From: Saccharopolyspora soli | GTDB lineage: Bacteria > Actinomycetota > Actinomycetes > Mycobacteriales > Pseudonocardiaceae | Length of the DNA stretch: 38,895 nt | Direction of reading: 5' to 3' | Assembly (NCBI RefSeq): GCF_022678645.1 | Contig: NZ_JALBWV010000076.1 | Location: forward strand, 1-38,895 | Part shown: positions 32,185-38,895 of the stretch, one piece after another | Numbering within the stretch: the stretch's first letter is position 1 | How the letters are laid out: each line of letters starts with the position of its first letter | Made by a program: the position numbers and the translations under genes | The notes under the pieces: generated by a model | The model's input: only the letters and a program-made list of their open reading frames with translations | Told to the model about the DNA's origin: nothing | Database searches by the model: none

Positions 32185-32865
32185 ATGGCCGAGGCGGTCT
32201 CCACCGGGCAGCTCAGCGTGAGCAGCCTCCGCCAGCAGGCGCACCGCCGCATCCGGACCTCGCTGGTCACCGGCCGCATCAGCCCAGGCCAGATCTACTC
32301 GGCGCAGGTCGTGGCCGCCGAACTCGGTGTGTCGGTCACGCCGGTGCGCGAGGCGATGCTCGAACTGGTCAACGAAGGTCTGCTCACCCCGGTCCGCAAT
32401 CGTGGTTACCGGGTCGTGGAGCTCACCCCGCAGGACATGGCCGAGGTCTACGAACTGCGGGAACTGCTTGAAGTCGCCGCGCTGACCAAGCTCGCGGCCG
32501 ATCCGCCGGTGGCGCAACGGGAACATTTCCTCGGACTGGTCCGGGAAATGCAACGCTGCGCCGACGTCGGCGATGTGGCTTCCTTCCTGGAGGCGGAGCG
32601 TTCGTTCCACCTGGGTCTCATCGAACTGGCTGGCAACCGGCGGCTGCTGAACAACGTCGCCAAACTGCGCGACCAAACCCGGTTGTTCGGCATCGCACCG
32701 CTGGCGCGCGAAGGCGGTCTGCGCGAGGCCGCAGATCAGCACGGAGAACTGCTCGACGCCGTGCTGGCCGGGGACGCGCTGCGCACTGGGCAGCTGATGC
32801 GAGATCACTACACCCGAGCAGTCAGCCCAGGCCAGCCGGTCGACGAAAAGGCAACTACCGGTTAG
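32185..32865 (+). CDS. GntR-family regulator, FCD (FadR) subfamily
   Basis: A 226-residue regulator. The winged helix (about 12-78) includes YSAQVVAAELGVSVTPVREA and NEGLLTPVRNRGYRVV. The C-terminal FCD ligand domain (about 85-215) retains the metal-binding histidines in ERSFHLGL, DQHGELLDA and MRDHYTRAV, which suggests a carboxylate ligand. ATG at 32185 follows GGAAGG. It lies downstream of the HAD gene and ends at a bidirectional hairpin. Its targets are not obvious. Confidence 0.92.
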   Translation: MAEAVSTGQLSVSSLRQQAHRRIRTSLVTGRISPGQIYSAQVVAAELGVSVTPVREAMLELVNEGLLTPVRNRGYRVVELTPQDMAEVYELRELLEVAALTKLAADPPVAQREHFLGLVREMQRCADVGDVASFLEAERSFHLGLIELAGNRRLLNNVAKLRDQTRLFGIAPLAREGGLREAADQHGELLDAVLAGDALRTGQLMRDHYTRAVSPGQPVDEKATTG

Positions 32866-32901
32866 CGACTGCTTCAGCATTGGTCCGCGCAGCGGCAATC
32901 C

Positions 32902-32931
32902 GCAGCGGCGCGAACACCCAAACGCCGCTGC
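32902..32931. terminator. Bidirectional 9-bp hairpin between GntR and the small peptide gene
   Basis: GCAGCGGCG (32902-32910) pairs exactly with CGCCGCTGC (32923-32931) over a 12-nt loop. It is 36 nt after the GntR stop and touches the stop codon of the reverse-strand peptide gene, so it serves both. Confidence 0.7.
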
Positions 32932-33084
32932 CTAGTTGTAGCCGCGAATCAGGTGGCTCTCATCTAGCTCGATTTCCGCTTCGGCAAGGGAGAACTCGCT
33001 CGACGGCTCCGCCAGGGCTGGACCGTCGGCGTCCACATTGGATTCCTGAATCGACACCGGATTCCTTCCTGTCAAACTCTGCAT
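32932..33084 (-). CDS. Small acidic peptide gene of unknown function
   Basis: A 50-codon frame from the ATG at 33084 (MQSLTGRNPVSIQESNV and so on), ending in ELDESHLIRGYN. A GTG at 33057 would give 41 residues and has the better ribosome site (AGGAAGG). The C-terminal half is strongly acidic and without Cys, Ser or Thr clusters apart from SS. The stop codon directly adjoins a perfect hairpin, which supports a real transcript. It diverges from the TPR-CHAT gene across 519 bp. It could be a modified-peptide precursor or a substrate/partner of the CHAT protein; no family was recognised, and no modifying enzyme is next to it. Confidence 0.45.
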   Translation of the reverse strand: MQSLTGRNPVSIQESNVDADGPALAEPSSEFSLAEAEIELDESHLIRGYN

Positions 33085-33343
33085 CGCTGAAATTTCCACT
33101 CCGCTGCCGCGGAAACGGATGTCCGGGAGTTTGGGGCGCGGTTTTCGCACCGACCGGTCCAGCGCGCTCGCGCCGCGGACCGCTGGTCGGTTCACCGCCG
33201 AACTGGCAACGCGCGCCAGGCGATCGCCTGGTCGCGCCGGAGTCTGCGCACCGTGCCCGGCATGGTCGTGCGGAACCTCTTCGGTCGACGTGCGTCGGGC
33301 AACGAGCCGGGTTCGCCAGGCACGGGTTCTCCAAGCAACCTTG

Positions 33344-33361
33344 GGTGTAAGGTATTACACC
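33344..33361. promoter_or_regulatory. Inverted repeat in the CHAT/peptide intergenic region
   Basis: GGTGTAA-GGTA-TTACACC is a perfect 7-bp inverted repeat, AT-richer than its surroundings. It lies in the 33085-33603 gap, 260 bp from each divergent gene. A second one, TTTGGC-GGAT-GCCAAA, is at 33528-33543, 60 bp before the CHAT gene. TTGACC (33496-33501) may be a -35 box, but no good -10 follows. Nothing else in the gap looks like a gene. Confidence 0.5.
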
Positions 33362-33603
33362 TCAAAATGCCGCACGGCGGTGGGGCCGGTCAAGGTGATT
33401 AACGCTGGGCACCGGTGCAACGCCCGGAAGTTCGGACCGGACGCTGCCGGATGTTTTCGCCGCCCCGAACTCCACCGCTTGTCGGCATTGCCCGGTTGAC
33501 CGAGCCCCGCAGGTCAGGCACCCACCATTTGGCGGATGCCAAAGCACCCGGTTCGGCCCACCCTGGTCACCTGTCATGCACGACGAGGACGAAGCGGAGT
33601 GTG

Positions 33604-36600
33604 ATGATCGATCCTGCGGGACGTCCGCAGCCAGCGAACTACGAAGCGGCCATCGCCGCGCTCCAACACATGGTGCGAAGCCGTGATCTCGCTGGACTTC
33701 CGGAAACCACCGAGGCGTTGTCGCGCATCGTCGAAACGATTCCGCCGAACGGAGCACAACGCGCTTCGGCCGTGAACAACCTCGGCAACGCGATGCACCT
33801 GTGGTTCGAGGCCACCGGCCGCTCAGCGGATCTCCGGGAGGCGATCAGGCACTACCGGGAAGCTCTGGACTCCGCTCGGCGCAATGATCCGCAACTCTCA
33901 CTCTACTGGTCCAATCTCAGCCTGGCCCTGCTCAAGCTGGGGCGGCGCGGCCAACGGCTGGAACTGATCGATGAAGCCGCCGAAGCCGCCCGGCAGTCCG
34001 CCCAACTCTCCCCGCGCGGCTCCCATTCCCGCATCGCCGCCCTGCTCCAGCTCGTCGATGCACTGCGGCTGCGCGGGAAGCTCGCTGGTGCGGAGGATGA
34101 CGAGGTCGTCGCAGTGCTGCGCGAGGCGGCCGTCGAGGCACCGGTGGACCTGCCCGAGCGGCCGATGCTGCTGCTGCGTGTCGGTACGAGCCTGGTCAAC
34201 CAGTTCCGGCGGGACAACGACGTCGACAACCTCGACGCGGCGGTGCAACTGCTCTACGAGGCCGCTGAGGTGTTGCCCGCCGGGCAGCATGCCCGGCTCG
34301 CACTGAGTCGGCTCGGTCTCGCGTTGCGCTTGCGGTTCGACGAGGACGGCGACCCCGAGGATCTTCGGTATGCCGTCGATGTGCTGTGCCGGGGGGCGGC
34401 CGACACGTCGCGCGGCGACGAAAACCTCGCGACGTTGTTGTTCCACCTGGCTGGGGCGGCAGTCGAGCACTTCGACTGCACGGGTGGGCACAGCGCCCTG
34501 GATCGAGCGGTGGAGATGCTCTACCGGTCGGTGAGTCGCCTGCGCGCCGACGACCGTCGGCGCGCATCCGTTCTGCTGTCCTTCAGCGAGCTGCTGCACC
34601 GCCGGTTCGGCACGAGCCTGGACCCGACCATGCTCGATGCCGCAGCGGAATTCGCCGACAAGGCCGCTGCCTGCGCCGATGTACTGGATGAAGATCGCGG
34701 TAGCGCGCTGCGGGCCCTCGCGAGCTGCCTGATCCACCGCTTCGAGCTCGCCGGTTCGACCGACGACCTGGACCGCGCCGCGGTGGCACTGGACGAACTG
34801 GATCGGCTGGCCCCCGCCGACGGTCCGGTCCGGTGGGGCTACTGGATGCAGCGCGGCCAGCTGGCCATGCGGGAACACGAGCAATCGCACGGCAAGAACG
34901 GGTTGAACACTGCGATCGCCATGTACCGGCGGGTGTTGGACGCGATGCCCGAGGAAGATCCGGAGCGGGCCGCGGTTGCGGTCGAGCTGGGCAATGCCCT
35001 GCAACGGCAGTCCAAGCACAACCGGCGCCGGACCTATCGACTCGCCTACACCTTGCTGCACGAGGCGGCGGAGCTGCGCACGGCACCGGCTGGAACGCGG
35101 ATGCGGGCCGCGACGTTGGCCGGGCACTTCGCCGCCGAGGCGAGCAGGTGGGACGAGGCCGCGGCGATGTTCAAGGCAGCGATGGCGCTGTTGCCGCTGG
35201 TCAGCAGGTTCGGACCGGCACCGGACGCCGTGCAGCGGTACGAGCTGACCACCATGGTCGCCGACGCGGTGGCTTGCGTGGTGCGCGACGGGGCGCCCAA
35301 ACAGGCCGTCGAACTGCTGGAGCACGGCCGGTGCCTGCTGCTCGCGCAAGCGCTCGGAAACCGCGACGAGCAGACCGAGTTGGCCGACGAACTCCCCGCC
35401 CTCGCAACAGATCTGCGCCGCGTGCGGCGCCTGCTGGACTACCTCCCGGACAACGTGGTGGGGGCCGCGACGCGGCGGAAGGCGATGGAGCGGCAACGCG
35501 ACCTCGCGGAGCGCTGGACGGCGCTCGTGGCCGAAGTGCGGACCCACCCCGCCTTCGAGCACTACCTGGAGCCCCCCGCGTTCGAGCAGCTCAGCGGCGC
35601 CGCTGCCGACGGGCCCGTGGTGTTGGTGAACGTGAGCGCGTACGGCTCGGACGCCCTGCTGGTCACCGCGGGTGAAGCGGTCGGCCTGTCGCTGCCGAGC
35701 CTCGACATCCGCAACACGGCGAAGTACACCCGCCTGCTGCTGGAAAGCAGCAGCGCGGCCCACATCCGGGAGGTGCTGGACTGGATCTGGCAGTCGGTGG
35801 CCGACCCGGTGTTCAACGTGCTCAACTACTACTACGTCACCACCTACGGCGCGCCGCCACCCGAAAACCAGCCGTGGCCGCGCATCTGGTGGTGCCCGAC
35901 CGGACCGGCGGCGTTCCTTCCGTTGCACGCCGCGGGATCCGACGGTCCCCCCGGCACCGGGCTGTCGGTTCTGGAACGCACGGTGCCGTCGTACACGCCG
36001 ACGCTGCAATCACTCCTGCACGCGCGCGAAGCGGAATTCCCGATCGAGCAGCGCCGCGATCCGCGAGTGGTGCTCGGCAATCGCGCCGCGCACACCGAGC
36101 CCCGCTTGCTGGCGCAGCGATGGCCGTCCACGAAGGTGCTCGAACTCACCGAGTCGGCTCGACCCACCGTGCTCACCGCGTTGACCGAACCCGGACCGGT
36201 TCATTTCGCCTGCCAGGGCACCCAACGAGCACACGACTGCGCCTCCGGCCGACTGATCGGAACCGACGGCAGTCCGATGTTCATCGGCGAAATCGCACAG
36301 CTGCGGATCCCGTCTGAGTTCGCCTACGTTTCGGCGAACGAAGTCACCGTGGAGCAGGGCATTCCGCCCGACGCGATCGCCCAGCTGCTGCCGCTGCTGC
36401 AACACGCCGGTTTCAAACACGTCGTCGGTCCACTGTGGCCCGTTCAGGACGGCGCGGCGATCATCGACGCCCTGTACACCGACATGGACGACGATGGCGC
36501 CCTGGACCCCAGCGGAGCCGCGGTCGCCGTGCACCGCGTGGTGCGCGCACTGCGCCAACAGCATCCGCACGACCCGAGGCTGTGGGCCGCCCATATCCAC

Positions 36601-36612
36601 GTAGGACCATGA
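33604..36612 (+). CDS. TPR-repeat protein with C-terminal CHAT domain lacking the protease dyad
   Basis: A 1002-residue protein. Residues about 1-600 are helical TPR-like repeats (for example AVNNLGNAMHLWFEATGRSADLREAIRHYREAL, split here as AVNNLGNAMHLWF and LREAIRHYREAL). Residues about 690-1002 form a CHAT domain of the caspase-like fold, with IWWCPTGPAAFLPLHAAG and GFKHVVGPLWPVQD. CHAT proteases have His in ACHG and Cys in LSAC. Here the motifs read HFACQGT (Q871) and YVSANEV (N912), so both catalytic residues are replaced. It is likely a scaffold or peptide-binding pseudoprotease. ATG at 33604 has GGAG 4 nt upstream; a GTG one codon earlier is possible. Confidence 0.88.
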   Translation: MIDPAGRPQPANYEAAIAALQHMVRSRDLAGLPETTEALSRIVETIPPNGAQRASAVNNLGNAMHLWFEATGRSADLREAIRHYREALDSARRNDPQLSLYWSNLSLALLKLGRRGQRLELIDEAAEAARQSAQLSPRGSHSRIAALLQLVDALRLRGKLAGAEDDEVVAVLREAAVEAPVDLPERPMLLLRVGTSLVNQFRRDNDVDNLDAAVQLLYEAAEVLPAGQHARLALSRLGLALRLRFDEDGDPEDLRYAVDVLCRGAADTSRGDENLATLLFHLAGAAVEHFDCTGGHSALDRAVEMLYRSVSRLRADDRRRASVLLSFSELLHRRFGTSLDPTMLDAAAEFADKAAACADVLDEDRGSALRALASCLIHRFELAGSTDDLDRAAVALDELDRLAPADGPVRWGYWMQRGQLAMREHEQSHGKNGLNTAIAMYRRVLDAMPEEDPERAAVAVELGNALQRQSKHNRRRTYRLAYTLLHEAAELRTAPAGTRMRAATLAGHFAAEASRWDEAAAMFKAAMALLPLVSRFGPAPDAVQRYELTTMVADAVACVVRDGAPKQAVELLEHGRCLLLAQALGNRDEQTELADELPALATDLRRVRRLLDYLPDNVVGAATRRKAMERQRDLAERWTALVAEVRTHPAFEHYLEPPAFEQLSGAAADGPVVLVNVSAYGSDALLVTAGEAVGLSLPSLDIRNTAKYTRLLLESSSAAHIREVLDWIWQSVADPVFNVLNYYYVTTYGAPPPENQPWPRIWWCPTGPAAFLPLHAAGSDGPPGTGLSVLERTVPSYTPTLQSLLHAREAEFPIEQRRDPRVVLGNRAAHTEPRLLAQRWPSTKVLELTESARPTVLTALTEPGPVHFACQGTQRAHDCASGRLIGTDGSPMFIGEIAQLRIPSEFAYVSANEVTVEQGIPPDAIAQLLPLLQHAGFKHVVGPLWPVQDGAAIIDALYTDMDDDGALDPSGAAVAVHRVVRALRQQHPHDPRLWAAHIHVGP

Positions 36613-36648
36613 TCAAAGCGGGTCAGCTCACCGCCTTGGAGCCAGCCG

Positions 36649-37308
36649 CTAGCCGGACTCCGGTGCGAAAGCTTGGAGGAAGGTGCGGACCGCGGCAGCC
36701 GTCACGGCGCGGAGTTCGGCTTCGGGAACCTGCCGGGTGCCGAATCGGGCCCGCGCTTCCATCGGGCCGGTGAGCAGAGCGGCGAACTGCTCACCGGCTT
36801 CGACCGGATCGCAGCTGCGCAGGCGACCCGCCAGCACCAGTCGGGCCAGCCGATCGGCCAGCGCTTCGGTGATGCGATCCGCCGCCCGGCCGCGGACGAT
36901 GTCGATCAGGTCTGGGAACCGGCAGAGCTCGGCGTAGAGCAGCCGTCGCAGCGCCCAGGAGCGCTCGTCGCAGTAGCACTGGAGCAGCCGGTAGCCGACC
37001 TCTTCCAGCATTGGACGCACCTCGGCGCCATCGCTGCGCAGCCGCTCGACAACCGCCATGTTCTCCGCGAAGGCCCGGTCGGAGTCCGCCGCGATCGCCT
37101 GCCGGAACAGGTTTTCCTTGTCCCCGAAGTGGTTGTACACGGTGGGCTTGGCGACACCTGCTTCCGCCGCGATCACGTCCACGCTGCCCTGGCTGTATCC
37201 CTCGCGGGCGAACACCCGCAGCGCCGCGTCCAAGATCGCCTGGCGCTTGTCGATGCGTCCGCGCGAGGCGCTTCGCCCCGACGCGGCTGACGTATTCGCT
37301 GCGCTCAC
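36649..37308 (-). CDS. TetR-family transcriptional regulator
   Basis: A 219-residue regulator with the helix-turn-helix SVDVIAAEAGVAKPTVYNHF (about 41-60) and a long helical ligand domain that resembles the AefR-type C-terminus. I prefer the GTG at 37308, with AGGA 7 nt upstream, over the GTG at 37314. It is divergent from the SDR-PPOX gene pair and probably represses it through sites in the 137-bp gap, where TGTACTT occurs twice 22 bp apart. Confidence 0.9.
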   Translation of the reverse strand: MSAANTSAASGRSASRGRIDKRQAILDAALRVFAREGYSQGSVDVIAAEAGVAKPTVYNHFGDKENLFRQAIAADSDRAFAENMAVVERLRSDGAEVRPMLEEVGYRLLQCYCDERSWALRRLLYAELCRFPDLIDIVRGRAADRITEALADRLARLVLAGRLRSCDPVEAGEQFAALLTGPMEARARFGTRQVPEAELRAVTAAAVRTFLQAFAPESG

Positions 37309-37339
37309 GACCACATCCTATCCCACGCCAACATTCGAC

Positions 37340-37402
37340 TGTACTTGAGAGTTAAATACGATGTACTTCTTGGTTGCGCTCCACCGATCGGAACACTACG
37401 GT
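37340..37402 (+). promoter_or_regulatory. SDR-PPOX promoter with TGTACTT repeats
   Basis: TTGCGC (37374-37379) and TACGGT (37397-37402), 17 bp apart, suit a promoter for the gene at 37446. TGTACTT at 37340 and 37362 repeats at two helical turns just upstream. The AT-rich stretch between them could also hold the TetR gene promoter. The divergent TetR protein is the likely binder. Confidence 0.45.
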
Positions 37403-37445
37403 GAACTCGTCAGTTCAAATCGCCGCGCACCCCGAAGGAGCTTCC

Positions 37446-38306
37446 GTGCGAACGTTCGTCATCACGGGTGGTACAGACGGCATCGGGAAGGCGCTCGCGC
37501 TCACCTACCTGAAACGCGGCGACGAAGTGGCGATCATCGGGCGCAACGCCGAGAAGGGCGCGGCTTTGCTCGATGCCGCAACGGAATTCGGCGCGGGCGA
37601 CCGCGCGCACTTCGTGCTCGCCGACCTGAGTTCGATCGGCGAGACCAGGACTGCGATCGGCGCGATCCGGGCTGAGTTCCCGCAGGTCGACGCGCTGGTG
37701 CTGTGCGCCCGGTTCTTCCGGTCCACCAGGTCGGTCACCGCCGAGGGATTCGAGAGCAACCTCGCGTTGTCCTACCTGAACCGCTTCGTGCTGAGCTACG
37801 AGATGGCAGACTTGCTCGACGCCGCCGACGCCCCGGTCATCCTGAACGTCGCCGGGCCGGGTTCAGGCGGCGAGATCCGCTGGCACGACCTGGGATTCGC
37901 CGAAGGGTACGACGGCACGACCGCGCTGATGCAGAGCGGCCCGCTCAACGACCTGCTCGGCGTCGGGTTCGCCGCGAACGCGGTGCCGCGGAAGATCAGC
38001 TACGTGCTGTTCCACCCCGGTGTCGTCAGCACCGGTTTCGCCGGGGAGTACGACGCGGAGATGACCAGGCAGATCGAGGCGCTGCGCACCACTGCCAAAC
38101 CGGTGGAACAGGCCATCGTGCCGATGCTCGCGGTGCTGGACGAACCACCCGGCGAACCGCTGAGCGCCTTCCTGATGGGCGAGCGGATCAGCCTCGACGG
38201 CCCCGGCTTCGACCCGGCGGCCGCTGCGCGACTGTACGCCACGACCACCCAACTGCTCGCCAGCGGCTTCGCCGCCGCGGAGAGCCGAGACACGCAGGAG
38301 TACTGA
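37446..38306 (+). CDS. SDR-fold protein related to retinol-dehydrogenase-like reductases
   Basis: A 286-residue SDR protein with the cofactor motif GGTDGIGK (about 7-14), the second strand IIGRN (NADP type) and LADLSSI. In the retinol dehydrogenase-like branch the active-site helix normally reads YGQSKLAN. Here the same place reads LMQSGPLN, so the Tyr and Lys are replaced. The GTG at 37446 follows AAGGAG; the frame is open to 37374, but that part holds the promoter. It is followed by the PPOX gene after 1 bp, so the two are co-transcribed under the divergent TetR regulator. Confidence 0.85.
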   Translation: MRTFVITGGTDGIGKALALTYLKRGDEVAIIGRNAEKGAALLDAATEFGAGDRAHFVLADLSSIGETRTAIGAIRAEFPQVDALVLCARFFRSTRSVTAEGFESNLALSYLNRFVLSYEMADLLDAADAPVILNVAGPGSGGEIRWHDLGFAEGYDGTTALMQSGPLNDLLGVGFAANAVPRKISYVLFHPGVVSTGFAGEYDAEMTRQIEALRTTAKPVEQAIVPMLAVLDEPPGEPLSAFLMGERISLDGPGFDPAAAARLYATTTQLLASGFAAAESRDTQEY

Positions 38307-38307
38307 C

Positions 38308-38721
38308 GTGACCGTGTCGACGACGAAGCTCGCCGATTTGCTCGACTCGCCGGTCTTCGCCATGGTGGCGACGATCCAGCCCGACGGCAGTCCGCAGCAA
38401 TCGGTGGTCTGGGTAAAGCGGGACGGCGACGACGTGCTCTTCATGTCGGCAGTCGGCAGCCGCAAGGAACGCAACTTGCGCCGCGACCCGCGGGTCAGCG
38501 TCTTGGTCTCTCCCCCGGACGCGCCCTACACCTACGCGGCGATCCGGGGCACCGCGACCTTCGAGTCGGCCGGAGCCCACCAACTCCGGGACGAGCTGGC
38601 GCTGAAGTACGTCGGCAAGACATACGCCCAACACGTCGAAGACACCCCGGAAGCCGGAACGGACCGCCGCGAAATCACGGCAATACGGGTCACCCCGACC
38701 AAAATATCCGGAAGGCTCTAG
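38308..38721 (+). CDS. PPOX-class flavin/F420-dependent oxidoreductase
   Basis: A 137-residue split-barrel protein. MVATIQPDGSPQQSVVWV and VLFMSAVGSRKERNLRRDPRV are typical of the actinobacterial F420H2-dependent and related FMN/haem-binding PPOX family. The length is normal (about 130-150). The GTG at 38308 follows CAGGAG, and the gene starts 1 bp after the SDR stop. It may reduce a small quinone-like or tetrapyrrole compound; the cofactor (F420 rather than FMN) is inferred from the lineage. It is the last gene before the low-quality end of the window. Confidence 0.88.
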   Translation: MTVSTTKLADLLDSPVFAMVATIQPDGSPQQSVVWVKRDGDDVLFMSAVGSRKERNLRRDPRVSVLVSPPDAPYTYAAIRGTATFESAGAHQLRDELALKYVGKTYAQHVEDTPEAGTDRREITAIRVTPTKISGRL

Positions 38722-38753
38722 CCCACAAGGCGAATCCCACGCGAAGCGGCGCC

Positions 38754-38895
<142 letters not shown>

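Noticed and set aside
33898..36009. Long reverse-strand open frame (about 700 codons) opposite the TPR-CHAT gene
   Set aside because: It is the antisense shadow of a high-G+C gene: rich in R, Q, H and P, with no domain pattern and no ribosome site, while the forward frame has clear CHAT motifs.

Overview
The window (about 38.9 kb, very high G+C, strong G/C preference at third codon positions, many GTG and some TTG starts, frequent 4-bp ATGA/GTGA overlaps) reads as chromosomal DNA of a filamentous actinomycete. The DUF5753-type regulator trio, the PPOX enzyme, the LCMT-type methyltransferase and many TetR/MarR/GntR/ROK regulators fit Pseudonocardiaceae, possibly Saccharopolyspora; the genus is inference. 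The last ~140 bases are almost pure G and look like a contig-end artefact.

Layout. (1) 1-7220: a sugar uptake regulon: 5' end of a sodium:solute symporter, a ROK repressor, a XylFGH/FrcBCA-like ABC importer and a divergent secreted GH3 beta-glucosidase. Three copies of one operator (TATGTTGY-N5-GCAACWTA) tie the units together. (2) 7342-8725: a TetR regulator and a divergent SDR-fold protein, with two TGAGG-N4-CCTCA operators on the shared promoter. (3) 8777-11854: tyrosine/homogentisate degradation (hmgA, fahA) with a MarR regulator; a shared 18-bp motif lies at both promoters. (4) 12018-14868: secreted LolA-like protein plus an ABC exporter, translationally coupled. (5) 15554-19837: aldo/keto reductase, an LCMT-family methyltransferase coupled to a CocE/NonD hydrolase, and a small membrane protein. 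(6) 20072-26869: an unusual operon joining a Baeyer-Villiger monooxygenase, an aldehyde dehydrogenase, a FGGY pentulose-type kinase and ribose-5-phosphate isomerase, facing an MHS-type MFS transporter. (7) 27179-32865: methyltransferase, DUF5753 regulator trio with a divergent zinc-finger peptide, an N-terminally truncated carboxylate-amine ligase, a HAD hydrolase and a GntR/FCD regulator. (8) 32932-36612: a small acidic peptide gene divergent from a TPR-CHAT protein whose protease dyad is replaced. (9) 36649-38721: TetR, SDR-like protein and PPOX enzyme.

Several non-coding signals cut across these units. A dispersed intergenic repeat (about 200 bp, four copies of different completeness) lies mostly directly against stop codons. 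A short word (TCCACATTGGA) recurs far above chance. Long perfect hairpins occur at several gene ends and in one promoter region. The best candidates for undescribed biology are the BVMO-ALDH-kinase-RpiA operon, the pseudo-CHAT protein with its divergent peptide gene, the ROK regulon with its 15-bp leader hairpin, and the repeat family.
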